From Achromobacter sp. UMC46 (lineage in GTDB: Bacteria; Pseudomonadota; Gammaproteobacteria; Burkholderiales; Burkholderiaceae_B), in assembly GCF_014170335.1 (NCBI RefSeq), contig NZ_LZZS01000038.1, positions 186,001 through 250,000 on the forward strand: 64,000 nucleotides of DNA, written 5' to 3'. Below the pieces are notes generated by a model. It had not been told where the DNA came from, made no database searches, and saw nothing but the letters and a program-made list of their open reading frames with translations. Made by a program: the position numbers and the translations under genes. Below, in pieces: positions 46,999-55,570 of this stretch (position 1 is its first letter; each line of letters opens with the position of its first letter).

Positions 46999-47742
46999 AT
47001 GGCAACCAAGCGCAAAACCACCCGCCGTTCCTCTGGCGAAAGCGGCAGCACCCTGTACGGGGCGCTTGCCGGCCTGCTTATCGGCCTGATCGTGGCCGCC
47101 GTCGTGGCGTTCTACGTGACCAAGGCCCCGGTGCCCTTCGTGGACCGTGCCAGCCGCCAGGGCGACTCGGGCAAGCTGCCTGACCCCCGCCAGGCGCCGG
47201 ACCCCAACGCGGGCCTGTACGGCCGCGACGGCGCGGCGGGCGCGCCGCCCACCGGCCCGACCGCCACCGCCCCCGCGCCGCTGCCCGGCGCAGGCATCGG
47301 CACGGGCGGCACCGCCAAGCCCGACGAAACGCCGTCCAAACTGGACGACCTGGGTGCGCTGATCGCCACGCTGCCGTCGACCTCCAAACCGCAGGCCGCG
47401 TCTTCCGCCCCGACGCAGGTCGCCGTGGCGCCTACCCAGGCGCCAACGCCGATTTCGAAGCCGGCCCCCGCTCCGTCCCCCAAAGCCGCCACCGCCACGG
47501 CCTCCGCGGCGACGGGCACGTACTTCCTGCAGGCGGGCGCCTTCCGCGGCGAAAACGACGCGGAATCGCTGAAGGCCCGCATCATCCTGCTGGGGTTGCC
47601 CGTGGCCGTGCAGAAAGCCGAAGTGAACGGCAAGGCGATCAACCGGGTGCGCGTCGGCCCGTTTGCGCGCCTGGACGACATGAACCGCGCCCGCGGGAGG
47701 CTGGGCGAGAACAAGATTGAAACCGCCGTGGTGCGCCAGTAA
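46999..47742 (+). CDS. SPOR-domain membrane protein
   Basis: 247 residues. A basic N-terminus (ATKRKTTRRSSGES) precedes one membrane helix (LAGLLIGLIVAAVVAFYVT, about 24-42), a long Pro/Ala/Thr-rich periplasmic linker, and a C-terminal SPOR domain (about 172-247: TYFLQAGAFRGENDAESLKA, then VRVGPFARLDDMNRAR). SPOR domains bind denuded septal peptidoglycan, and the arrangement is that of FtsN or DedD. The argS-SPOR-dsbA order recurs in betaproteobacteria. Whether it is the true FtsN cannot be told. Confidence 0.88.
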   Translation: MATKRKTTRRSSGESGSTLYGALAGLLIGLIVAAVVAFYVTKAPVPFVDRASRQGDSGKLPDPRQAPDPNAGLYGRDGAAGAPPTGPTATAPAPLPGAGIGTGGTAKPDETPSKLDDLGALIATLPSTSKPQAASSAPTQVAVAPTQAPTPISKPAPAPSPKAATATASAATGTYFLQAGAFRGENDAESLKARIILLGLPVAVQKAEVNGKAINRVRVGPFARLDDMNRARGRLGENKIETAVVRQ

Positions 47743-47833
47743 GGCGCGCTGGCGGCAAGGCATTGCACGCTAGGAATTGAACTTATCCGGCCCCGGGCCT
47801 GTCTGTCACTTTTTACCCAGGAACCTCACATCC

Positions 47834-48466
47834 ATGTTGTCCACCAAGATTATCCGCATCATGGCCGCGGCCGCGCTGACCGCCACGGCGTTCTTCAGCC
47901 AGGCTAGCCACGCTCAAGGCACGCCGGCGTATGTGTCGATCAACCCGCCGCTGCCGTCGGACACCCCGGGCAAAGTGGAAGTGCTGGAGTTCTTCGCCTA
48001 CACCTGCCCGCATTGCGCGGCCATGGAGCCGATGGTTGAAGACTGGGTCAAGACCGCGCCGTCGGATGTCGTGCTCAAGCAGGTGCCGATCGCCTTCAAC
48101 GCCGGCATGAAGCCGCTGCAGCAGGTGTACTACACGTTCCTGGCGCTGGACCGCCAAGACCTGCACGCCAAGTTCTTCACCGCCATCCACGGTGAGCACA
48201 AGCGCCTGTTCGACAAGAAGGCCATGGGCGAGTGGGCCGCGTCTCAAGGCGTGGACCGTGCCAAGTTCGACTCGGTGTTCGATTCGTTCAGCGTGCAGAC
48301 CCAGGTGCAGCGCGCCAACCAGTTGGCCGAGGCCTACCGCATCGACGGCACGCCGTCGTTCGCCGTGGGCGGCAAGTTCATGACCTCGCCGGTCATGGCG
48401 GGCAACAGCTACGAAGGCGCCCTGAAGGAAGTCAACCAGCTGATCCCGATGGCGCGCAACAAGTAA
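47834..48466 (+). CDS. dsbA: Thiol:disulfide interchange protein DsbA
   Basis: 210 residues. A signal peptide ends near QASHAQGTP (about residue 27). The thioredoxin fold follows, with active site [10 protein letters not shown] (CPHC, as in DsbA) and the cis-proline loop [10 protein letters not shown] near 175. It introduces disulfides into exported proteins. The start was set at [10 protein letters not shown] because it begins the signal peptide. A terminator follows. Confidence 0.93.
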   Translation: MLSTKIIRIMAAAALTATAFFSQASHAQGTPAYVSINPPLPSDTPGKVEVLEFFAYTCPHCAAMEPMVEDWVKTAPSDVVLKQVPIAFNAGMKPLQQVYYTFLALDRQDLHAKFFTAIHGEHKRLFDKKAMGEWAASQGVDRAKFDSVFDSFSVQTQVQRANQLAEAYRIDGTPSFAVGGKFMTSPVMAGNSYEGALKEVNQLIPMARNK

Positions 48467-48489
48467 TCCGCGCCCTCGATTCACGTGAA

Positions 48490-48524
48490 GCGCCCTGGCC
48501 TGTCGGCCGGGGCGTTTTCTTTTT
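48490..48524 (+). terminator. Terminator of dsbA
   Basis: CGCCCTGGCC (48491-48500) pairs with GGCCGGGGCG (48505-48514) around TGTC with one mismatch, followed by TTTTCTTTTT. Confidence 0.85.
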
Positions 48525-48623
48525 GGAAAAGATGTTTCAGCCGCGCCCGGCCCCAGAACGCCGGCGCTACACTTCCGCCACAAAAATTCGCCGCAACGAC
48601 GGCATCAAACGGGTGGAAGACAA

Positions 48624-49841
48624 ATGAAACAGCAATTCCTGCGCAACCGCGCGGCGTTGGGCCTGGGCCTGTGCCTGGCGTTCGGCGCTGCCGCCACGCA
48701 CGCCAGCACAGCCGACGGCGTGAAGATCGGCGTCCTGACGGACATGGCGGGCGTCACCGCCGACGCCACGGGCAAAGGCTCGGTGGAAGCCGCCCGACTG
48801 GCCATCGAGGAAATGGGGGGCTCGGTGCTGGGCAAGCCCATTTCGCTGGTGTCGGGCGACCACCAGCACCGCCCCGACATCGGCAGCAGCATGGTGCGCA
48901 AGTGGTACGACACCGACGGCGTGGACGTGGTGGTGGACGTGCCCAATTCATCCGTCGCGCTGGCGGTGCAGGGCATCGCGCGCGAAAAGAAAAAACTGGT
49001 GCTGTTCTCCAGCCCCGGCACCACCGCGCTGTCGCAGGCGCAATGCTCGCCCTACGGCGTGCAGTGGACCTACACCACCTATGCGCTGTCGCGCGGCACG
49101 GCCACCGCGGTTGTCAATGAAGGCAACAAGCGCTGGTTCATCCTGGCGTCCGACTACGCGTTCGGCAAGCAGCTGGCGGCGGACACCGAAGCCGTCGTCA
49201 AAGCCAACGGCGGCGAAGTGGTGGGCACCGTGTTCCACCCGCTGAACGCGTCCGACTTCGCGTCCTTCCTGCTCCAGGCGCAGGGGTCCAAGGCGCAGAT
49301 CATCGCCATCGCGAACGCGGGCGGCGACACCATTTCGGCCATCAAGCAAGCCGCCGAATTCGGCATCGGCGGCACGCAGCAGCTGGCCGCCATGCTGCTG
49401 CTGATCACGGACGTGCACAGCCTGGGCCTGCAAGCGGCCCAGAAGACCTATCTGACCGTGCCGGCGTATTGGGACATGAACGACGGCACGCGCGCCTTCA
49501 CGAAGAAGTTCGAAGCGCGCGTCGGCCGTCCGCCCACCTTCCTGCAAGCCGGCGTCTACAGTTCGGTGCGCCACTACCTGCAGGCGGTGAAGGCCGCGGG
49601 CACTGTGGATTCGGACGCCGTGATGGCGAAGATGAAGGCGATGCCCATCGACGACCCGTTCAGCCTGAACGCGCGCATCCGCGAGGACGGCCTGGTAGTG
49701 CGCGACATGATGCTGGCGCAGGTGAAGACGCCCGCGCAGTCCAAGGCGCCCTGGGACTACTACAACATCGTGCGCACCATCCCCGGCGACACGCTGGCCT
49801 GGCCGCTGTCGGAAAGCCAATGCCCGCTGGTCAAGAAATGA
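48624..49841 (+). CDS. Branched-chain amino acid-type (Liv) periplasmic binding protein
   Basis: 405 residues of the peripla_BP_6 family. A signal peptide ends THASTADG (about residue 29). Family stretches are VKIGVLTDMAGVTADATGKG, VDVVVDVPNSSVALAVQ and RWFILASDYAFGKQLAAD. It would feed a Liv-type ABC transporter, but no permease or ATPase gene is nearby. Its stop overlaps the start of a hydrolase gene (ATGA), which suggests the ligand is an ester or amide that the hydrolase then cleaves. GGTGGAAG precedes the ATG. Confidence 0.88.
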   Translation: MKQQFLRNRAALGLGLCLAFGAAATHASTADGVKIGVLTDMAGVTADATGKGSVEAARLAIEEMGGSVLGKPISLVSGDHQHRPDIGSSMVRKWYDTDGVDVVVDVPNSSVALAVQGIAREKKKLVLFSSPGTTALSQAQCSPYGVQWTYTTYALSRGTATAVVNEGNKRWFILASDYAFGKQLAADTEAVVKANGGEVVGTVFHPLNASDFASFLLQAQGSKAQIIAIANAGGDTISAIKQAAEFGIGGTQQLAAMLLLITDVHSLGLQAAQKTYLTVPAYWDMNDGTRAFTKKFEARVGRPPTFLQAGVYSSVRHYLQAVKAAGTVDSDAVMAKMKAMPIDDPFSLNARIREDGLVVRDMMLAQVKTPAQSKAPWDYYNIVRTIPGDTLAWPLSESQCPLVKK

Positions 49842-50809
49842 AATCGGCCGGGTCGCCGGCCGCCGCCGAGCCCGTCGCGCTGGCGGACTTCGGCAGCTTC
49901 TACGCGGGCGGCAAACCCGTGCGCGTAGCGGGCCTGCCGCCGCGCGACATCGCCTTCACGCAAAGCGCGACGCTGGCGTACGACCCCAACGGCCTGTACC
50001 ACTTCGAACAGGCCTACGTGCAGTACTTCATTCCGGCCCGGCTGGCCCATCCGCTGCCCGTCGTGCTGCTGCACGGCGGCGGCATGACGGGCGCCATGTG
50101 GGAACAGACGCCGGACGGCCGGCCGGGGTGGATGCAGCACTTCCTGCGCCAGGGCCATGCGGTGTATGTAGTGGACAACGTCGAACGCGGCCGCGCCGGC
50201 TGGGCGCCGTTCCAGCAGGTCTGGCCCGAACCGCCCATCATCCGCAACGCGGAAGAAAGCTGGTCGCTGTTCCGCTTCGGGCGCGCCGAGGATTTCGAGG
50301 CGCGGCGCGCCTTCGCCGGGCAGCGCTTTCCCGTCGGCGCGTTCGACGATTTCATCCGCCACGCGGTGCCGCGCTGGCTGGGCAACAACGAGGCGGCCTT
50401 GCGGGGTTTCTGTGCCGTGCTGGACCGTGTCGGCCCCTGTCTGGTGCTGGCGCACAGCCATGGCGGCGAAGTGGCCTACCGGGCGCTGCATGCGCGGCCG
50501 GACCTGGTGCGCGGCGTGATCGGCATCGAGCCGTCGGGATTCTCCAGCGACGTCGTGGCCGCCGCGGTGGCGGACAAGCCGTTCCTGTTCGTCTATGGCG
50601 ATTATCTGGATGCCACGCCGCTATGGCAGCGCCTGTGCGTTGCCGGCCAGGACTATGCCGACGCGCTCACGCGGCACGGCGCGCGGGTGGACGTGTGGCG
50701 ACTGGCGGACCAGGGCATCGCGGGCAATTCCCACATGCCGATGATGGACGACAACAGCGACGACATCGCCGCACGCATCGGCGCCTGGATCCGCGGCGCG
50801 GCCGTGTAG
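49838..50809 (+). CDS. Alpha/beta-fold hydrolase
   Basis: 323 residues. The oxyanion loop LLHGGGMTGAMW (near 70-81) is clear. The nucleophile elbow is LAHSHGGE, where alanine replaces the first glycine of GxSxG, a tolerated variant. The catalytic histidine is probably in GNSHMPMMDDNS near the end. It resembles esterases and lactonases of Burkholderiales. No signal peptide, so it is cytoplasmic. Translationally coupled to the Liv-type binding protein. Substrate unknown. Confidence 0.85.
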   Translation: MKSAGSPAAAEPVALADFGSFYAGGKPVRVAGLPPRDIAFTQSATLAYDPNGLYHFEQAYVQYFIPARLAHPLPVVLLHGGGMTGAMWEQTPDGRPGWMQHFLRQGHAVYVVDNVERGRAGWAPFQQVWPEPPIIRNAEESWSLFRFGRAEDFEARRAFAGQRFPVGAFDDFIRHAVPRWLGNNEAALRGFCAVLDRVGPCLVLAHSHGGEVAYRALHARPDLVRGVIGIEPSGFSSDVVAAAVADKPFLFVYGDYLDATPLWQRLCVAGQDYADALTRHGARVDVWRLADQGIAGNSHMPMMDDNSDDIAARIGAWIRGAAV

Positions 50810-50850
50810 AAGCACGGCGCGACGCCCTTCCTACGCCACGGGCTGCGGCG

Positions 50851-52044
50851 TTACTCGCGTACCGCCGCGGCCTTTTCCAGCGCCTGGGTCAGGTCGGCGA
50901 TGATGTCTTCCGGCGATTCCAGGCCGATGTGCAGGCGCACCAGCGCGTTGTCGCCTTCGCCCCAATAGCGGTGCTTGGACAAGTCCTTGGGCGACACGAG
51001 CTGCACCAGGCTTTCGTAGCCGCCCCAGGAAAAGCCGATGCCGAAGAGCGTCAGCGCATCCACGAAGGCGCGCGCGGCCGCCGGCGACAGGCCCAGTTCC
51101 ACCGACAGCATGCCGTTGGAACCCGTGCAATCGCGCTGCCACAGCGCATGCCCGGGGTCCGCCGGCCAGGCCGGGTGGAACAGGCGCACGGTTTCGGGAC
51201 GGTGCTTGAAGAATTCGCACACCTGCAACGCGTGGCGCGCATGCTGCGCCATGCGGATCGGCATGGTGCGCACGCCACGCAGCGCCAGCCAGGCGTCATC
51301 GGCGCTGATGGAGTAACCCATCGCGTACTGCGTGCGGTTCAGCTTCTTGGCGATGGCCTCGTCGTTGGTGACGACCGCCCCCAGCATCAGGTCGGAGTGG
51401 CCGCCCACGTACTTGGTGCCAGCGATGACCGAGACCTGCGCGCCCAACATCAGCGGACGGTAGATGTAGCCCGACCCCCAGGTGTTGTCGGTGGCCAGCA
51501 CCAGGCCGTGATCCTGCGCGAACGCGGCCATCGCACCCATGTCCAGCATTTCGAACAGCAGCGAACCAGGCGACTCCACATACAGCAGCTTCGTGTTCGG
51601 CTGCACCAGCGCTTCCAGGTCTTCGCCGGCCGCGAAATAGGTGATGTCGATGTTCATGCGCTTGAGCACCGCATCGTCCAGTTCGCGCATCGGGCCGTAC
51701 ACGCAGTCGGAGATCAGCGCGTGATCGCCCGCCGAGCACAAGGCCATCATGACCATCGTCATCGCCGACAGGCCCGAAGACGCCAGATAGCAATGCGTGC
51801 CGCCTTCCAGCTGCTTGAACACCTCTTCCAGCGCGGCATGCGTATCCATGCCCATGCGGCCGTAGGTGGTGGCGCGGCCGCCGGCCGCCTTGGTGCGCTG
51901 CGCCAGTTCCAGCGCGGCCAGGTTCTCGAAGCGGACCGTGCTGGCGCGCATGGGCGGCAGCGGCACCGGCGCGGTACCGGTTTCAGGGTGGAACGGGGCG
52001 GTGCCCGCGTGCTGCAAAACCGTATCGATGTGTTTGGTGGTCAT
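50851..52044 (-). CDS. metC: Cystathionine beta-lyase
   Basis: 397 residues of the Cys/Met metabolism PLP family. The PLP lysine is in VIAGTKYVGGHSD (near 211), the PLP aspartate in LATDNTWGSGY, and YGRMGMDTH near 61-69 gives the active-site tyrosine and arginine. It cleaves cystathionine to homocysteine, pyruvate and ammonia in methionine synthesis. In Bordetella avium the homologous enzyme was described as a cytotoxic osteotoxin. metB and gamma-lyase relatives share the fold; the SLLFEMLDM stretch favours beta-lyase. Confidence 0.88.
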   Translation of the reverse strand: MTTKHIDTVLQHAGTAPFHPETGTAPVPLPPMRASTVRFENLAALELAQRTKAAGGRATTYGRMGMDTHAALEEVFKQLEGGTHCYLASSGLSAMTMVMMALCSAGDHALISDCVYGPMRELDDAVLKRMNIDITYFAAGEDLEALVQPNTKLLYVESPGSLLFEMLDMGAMAAFAQDHGLVLATDNTWGSGYIYRPLMLGAQVSVIAGTKYVGGHSDLMLGAVVTNDEAIAKKLNRTQYAMGYSISADDAWLALRGVRTMPIRMAQHARHALQVCEFFKHRPETVRLFHPAWPADPGHALWQRDCTGSNGMLSVELGLSPAAARAFVDALTLFGIGFSWGGYESLVQLVSPKDLSKHRYWGEGDNALVRLHIGLESPEDIIADLTQALEKAAAVRE

Positions 52045-52063
52045 CTTCAGGGGGAGTGCTTAA

Positions 52064-52108
52064 GAATGAACAGGGCCGGAATGAACAGGGCCGAAACCAA
52101 AAGGGCCG
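52064..52108. repeat. Three tandem 15-bp repeats
   Basis: GAATGAACAGGGCCG occurs twice in exact tandem (52064-52078 and 52079-52093), followed by a diverged third unit (AAACCAAAAGGGCCG). They lie in the short gap between the nitroreductase gene and metC, within the metC promoter or leader. Copy number could vary between strains. Confidence 0.8.
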
Positions 52109-52157
52109 GAACAAAGGCGGACAGGGTGAACCTTATCAGGCGCGCGGCCGCCTGTCC

Positions 52158-52892
52158 CTAGGCCGCGACCCAGGCGACGCTTTCCGACAGCTCGGCGCGG
52201 TTCGTGCGGTAGCTGTTGGCGGGATGCGCGGTGTCGGCGTAGCCGAAGGAAATGCCGCAGACGACGCGGCGGCCCGCGCCGATGCCCAGCACGTCGCGCA
52301 ACACCTCGGGATACATCGCCAGCGAGGCCTGCGCTACGGTCGCCACGCCGTTGGCCTGGGCCGCCAGCAGGAAATTCGCGACATAGCCGCCACAGTCCAT
52401 CGCGCCGTATTCGCCCAGCGCCTCGTCGGTGGTGATGATGGCCACGTGCGGCGCGTCGAACAGCTGGAAGTTGCGCATTTCCTGGCGGCGGTAGGCCTCG
52501 CGGTCGCCGCGTTCCACGCCCACGGCGCCATACAGCTGGAAGCCCGATTCGCGGCGGCGCGCCAGATACTCGTCGCGGTATTCGCGGGGGAAGGGGAAGT
52601 CGGGGGTGAAGCCGGGGGTAGCGGCCGCCTGCTCCGCCCGGGCTTGCAGCGCCGCGCGCAGGCGTTCGGTGCCCGCGCCTTCCGTGATCGCCACTTGCCA
52701 GGGCTGGCAGTTGCACCAGGACGCCGTGCGCTGCGCCAGGGTCAGGATGCGTTCGATCGTGGTGCGCGGCACTGGCTTGGGCAGGAAAGCGCGGCAACTG
52801 TGGCGGGCTCGCAGCCAGTCTTCCAACGCGGCGTCGGGGCGGGTGTCGTTGTCGTCGCGGGTTTGCGGTTCCTGCGGGGCGTTTGCGGCCAT
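52158..52892 (-). CDS. Nitroreductase-family flavoprotein
   Basis: 244 residues. It has the NfsB/BluB-type fold with RHSCRAFLPKPVPR near the start (FMN phosphate contact), ASWCNCQPWQV, and AMDCGGYVANFLLAAQANG in the middle. The late GISFGYAD is typical. It uses FMN to reduce nitro compounds, quinones or enones; the physiological substrate is unknown. GGAGAGAG precedes the ATG. Upstream is a divergent LysE exporter. Confidence 0.9.
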   Translation of the reverse strand: MAANAPQEPQTRDDNDTRPDAALEDWLRARHSCRAFLPKPVPRTTIERILTLAQRTASWCNCQPWQVAITEGAGTERLRAALQARAEQAAATPGFTPDFPFPREYRDEYLARRRESGFQLYGAVGVERGDREAYRRQEMRNFQLFDAPHVAIITTDEALGEYGAMDCGGYVANFLLAAQANGVATVAQASLAMYPEVLRDVLGIGAGRRVVCGISFGYADTAHPANSYRTNRAELSESVAWVAA

Positions 52893-52993
52893 GTCGTGTC
52901 TCTCTCCGGTTGCCGGCGCGTGGGGCCGGTGGATTTTGCCCTTATGATGCCATTCTCCGGCTGACCGGAGCCTTCCCGTTCCAGGCAAAACCT

Positions 52994-53620
52994 ATGCTGC
53001 CCATCGATACCCTGATCGCGTTCTTCGGCATTGCCGTTCTGCTGGCCCTGACGCCCGGGCCGGACAACCTGTTCGTGCTGATGCAGTCGGCCATCTGGGG
53101 ACGCAAGGCCGGCATGCTGGTGGTGCTGGGACTGTGCACGGGCCTGCTGGGCCACACGGCCGCCGTCGCGTTCGGGCTGGCGGCGGTATTCGCCGCGTCG
53201 CCCATGGCGTTCACGGTGCTGAAACTGGCGGGCGCCGCTTACCTGGCATATCTGGCGTGGCAGATCCTGCGCGCGCCGGTGGAGTCGGAGGCCGGCAAAG
53301 CGCCCGAACCGCTCAAGCCCGGCGCGTTGTACCGCCGCGGCATCGTGATGAACCTGACCAACCCGAAGGTGCTGCTGTTCTTCTTCGCCTTCCTGCCGCA
53401 GTTCACCTCGCCGGCGCTGGGCCCGGTCGGCATCCAGACCTTGCAGCTGGGCGCGGTGTTCATGGTGTCGACGCTGCTGGTGTTCGGCGCCATCGCGTTC
53501 TTCTCGGGCGCGTTCGGCGAATTGCTGCAGCGCTCGGTGACCGCCAAGCGCTGGTTGAACCGCATCGCCGCCCTGGTGTTCGTGGGCCTGGCCGTGCGGC
53601 TGGCGACGGCGACGCGATAG
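52994..53620 (+). CDS. LysE-family amino-acid exporter
   Basis: 208 residues with six hydrophobic segments. The family signature ALTPGPDNLFVLMQSAIWGR lies near residues 18-37, and NLTNPKVLLFFFAFLPQF near 122-139. It is of the RhtB type, exporting amino acids or related compounds. It is divergent from the nitroreductase gene and converges on the metallo-beta-lactamase-fold gene. It is distinct from the LysE protein at 25 kb, which has SPGAG in place of TPGPD. Confidence 0.9.
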   Translation: MLPIDTLIAFFGIAVLLALTPGPDNLFVLMQSAIWGRKAGMLVVLGLCTGLLGHTAAVAFGLAAVFAASPMAFTVLKLAGAAYLAYLAWQILRAPVESEAGKAPEPLKPGALYRRGIVMNLTNPKVLLFFFAFLPQFTSPALGPVGIQTLQLGAVFMVSTLLVFGAIAFFSGAFGELLQRSVTAKRWLNRIAALVFVGLAVRLATATR

Positions 53621-53648
53621 CCGGGTTGCCGTCGCCAGGCGGCCAAGA

Positions 53649-54716
53649 TCAGGTCGCCGTAAAACGCACGATTCCGTCGACACCGGTGGCGCGCTTGAGC
53701 TTGCCTTCGAAATACAGCGCGTGCAGATGCGCCAGCGCCTCGCCCATGGCGAAGGTCAGCTGGTGCAGGTCCAGCTTGCGCTTGAACAGCACCGGCACGA
53801 TGTCGGACGTGGATTGCGGCTGCGCGGCGCACGCCTCCAGCACTTCGGCCAGGCGGTCGCGGTGATGCTCGTGCTGCTGCGCGATGCGCTCGTGCAGACC
53901 GGTGAACGGACGGCCGTGCGAAGGCAGCACCAGGGTGTCGTCCGGCAGGCCGTCATAGCCGTCCAGTGAACGCAGATACAGCGGCAAGGGGTTGGCGTCG
54001 GGTTCGTAATCGAACACGCTGACGTTGGTGGAGATGCGCGGCAGCACCATGTCGCCCGAGATCAGCACGTTCAGGCCGGGCGAATGCAGCGACGCGTGCT
54101 CCGGTGCATGGCCATAGCCCACGATCACGCGCCAGTCGCGGCCGCCGATGCGGACCTGGTCGCCGTGCATGATGCGCGTATAGCGCGCCGGCACGGCGGG
54201 CACCAGGTTGGGGAAATAGTTGGCGCGCTGGCGGATCTGCTCTTGCGCTTCCAGGTCGGTCAGCCCGTGGCGGGCGAAGTGCTCCACCGCCGCTTGGCCG
54301 CCGGGGCCGGCGCCGGCGTCGTTCCTGCGCGACGACCACAGCGATGCGACCATGAAGTCCGTCATCGTCATCCACAGACGCGCGTCCCAACGTTCACAGA
54401 GCCAGTGGGCCAGGCCGATATGGTCGGGGTGCATGTGCGTGACCAGCACGCGCAGCACCGGCAGGCCTTCCAGTTCATTCTTGAAGACCTCTTCCCACAG
54501 CGACTTGACCTCGTCGCGCGCGATGCCACAGTCGACGATGGTCCAGCCGTCGCGGCCGTCGATGTTGTCGCGCAGCAGCCAGAGGTTGATATGATCCAGC
54601 GCGAACGGCAGCGGCATCCGGATCCATTTGACCCCCTCCGCCACGATGTGCGCCCGGCCGGCTTCGGGCTGGAAGTCCGCCCAGGGGTAGTTCAGTTTCT
54701 GTTCGTTGGGGTTCAT
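53649..54716 (-). CDS. Metallo-beta-lactamase-fold hydrolase
   Basis: 355 residues. Metal motif HxHxDH is clear in VTHMHPDHIGL (near 97-107), with GHAPEHASL, ISGDMVLP and VLPSHGRPF giving the later ligands. A C-terminal helical domain (about 270-355) resembles that of glyoxalase II-like/LACTB2-like thioester hydrolases. GGAG nine bases before supports the ATG at 54716. It is divergent from the LiuR-type regulator and shares its two operator palindromes, so it probably acts on an acyl-CoA or other metabolite of leucine breakdown. That role is inferred. Confidence 0.87.
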   Translation of the reverse strand: MNPNEQKLNYPWADFQPEAGRAHIVAEGVKWIRMPLPFALDHINLWLLRDNIDGRDGWTIVDCGIARDEVKSLWEEVFKNELEGLPVLRVLVTHMHPDHIGLAHWLCERWDARLWMTMTDFMVASLWSSRRNDAGAGPGGQAAVEHFARHGLTDLEAQEQIRQRANYFPNLVPAVPARYTRIMHGDQVRIGGRDWRVIVGYGHAPEHASLHSPGLNVLISGDMVLPRISTNVSVFDYEPDANPLPLYLRSLDGYDGLPDDTLVLPSHGRPFTGLHERIAQQHEHHRDRLAEVLEACAAQPQSTSDIVPVLFKRKLDLHQLTFAMGEALAHLHALYFEGKLKRATGVDGIVRFTAT

Positions 54717-54733
54717 TGCCTCTCGCTCCACGC

Positions 54734-54775
54734 TTGACGTTCACGTCAAGTCATCATAATTTACGTTTACGTAAA
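54734..54775. promoter_or_regulatory. Two LiuR-type operators between the MBL-fold gene and liuR
   Basis: TTGACGTTCACGTCAA (54734-54749) and TTTACGTTTACGTAAA (54760-54775) are both 7-2-7 palindromes, 26 bases apart centre to centre, within a 73-base divergent gap. The second is identical over 19 bases (AATTTACGTTTACGTAAAC) to a site upstream of ivd. MerR regulators bind such palindromes between or over promoter elements. Confidence 0.75.
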
Positions 54776-54789
54776 CTGCCACACACCGC

Positions 54790-55170
54790 ATGCCCTCGTC
54801 AACCTGGACCATCTCTGAACTCTCCCGCGAGTTCGACGTCACGCCCCGCACGATCCGCTTCTATGAAGACCAGGGGATCGTCAGCCCGGCGCGCGAGGGG
54901 CGCAACCGCATCTTCGGCCCACGCGACCGCACGCGCCTGAAACTGGCGTTGCGCGGCAAGCGCCTGGGCCTGCAACTGTCTGAAATCCTGACCCTGATCG
55001 ACATGTACGATGGTCCCGGGGACACCGAGGTGCAGCTGCGCCAATACCTGAGCGTACTGGAACAGCACCGCGCCACACTGGAGCAGCAGCGCCGCGACAT
55101 CGAAGACACCCTGCAAGAGATCGCCCAGCAGGAACGCGAATGCCGCGTGCTGCTGGCTCAGAAGCCCTGA
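54790..55170 (+). CDS. liuR: MerR-family regulator, LiuR type
   Basis: 126 residues. The MerR DNA-binding domain (6-75) has [20 protein letters not shown] and [19 protein letters not shown], then a coiled coil (about 80-120) for dimerisation. There are no metal-binding cysteines at the positions used by MerR or CueR, so it senses something organic. LiuR controls leucine/isovalerate breakdown genes in many beta- and gammaproteobacteria. The shared operator before ivd supports this identity. Confidence 0.85.
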   Translation: MPSSTWTISELSREFDVTPRTIRFYEDQGIVSPAREGRNRIFGPRDRTRLKLALRGKRLGLQLSEILTLIDMYDGPGDTEVQLRQYLSVLEQHRATLEQQRRDIEDTLQEIAQQERECRVLLAQKP

Positions 55171-55180
55171 GGCCGGGCAC

Positions 55181-55513
55181 ATGGGCGCCCTGCAGACCGT
55201 CGCGCTGTTCATCCTGACCGCGCTGGCCGAAATCGTCGGCTGCTATCTGCCCTACCTGTGGCTGCGCAAGGGCCATTCCATCTGGCTGCTGGCGCCTGCC
55301 GCGGCCAGCCTGGCGCTGTTCGCCTGGCTGCTGACGCTGCACCCGACCGCGTCGGGCCGCGTCTATGCCGCCTATGGCGGCGTCTACATCGGCATGGCGC
55401 TGCTGTGGCTGTGGGCGGTCGACGGCGTGCGGCCCAGCGCCAGCGACTGGATCGGCGTGGGCCTGTGCCTGGCCGGCATGCTGGTGATCATGTTCGGCCC
55501 GCGCGGCACGTAG
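55181..55513 (+). CDS. YnfA-family membrane protein (UPF0060)
   Basis: 110 residues with four membrane helices. It opens [20 protein letters not shown], continues LWLRKGHS and [15 protein letters not shown], and ends IMFGPRGT. This is the full length of YnfA, a small multidrug-resistance-like family of uncertain transport role. It lies ten bases after liuR on the same strand, so the two are probably cotranscribed. Confidence 0.93.
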   Translation: MGALQTVALFILTALAEIVGCYLPYLWLRKGHSIWLLAPAAASLALFAWLLTLHPTASGRVYAAYGGVYIGMALLWLWAVDGVRPSASDWIGVGLCLAGMLVIMFGPRGT

Positions 55514-55570
55514 GCGGCGCACCATCGGCGGCGCAGCCGCCGGGGCCGCGCGCCTCCTTTGCGTCCAGGC

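Noticed and set aside
50014-50491. Antisense frames within the alpha/beta hydrolase gene
   Set aside because: They have no start signals and no family features, while the sense frame carries intact catalytic motifs.
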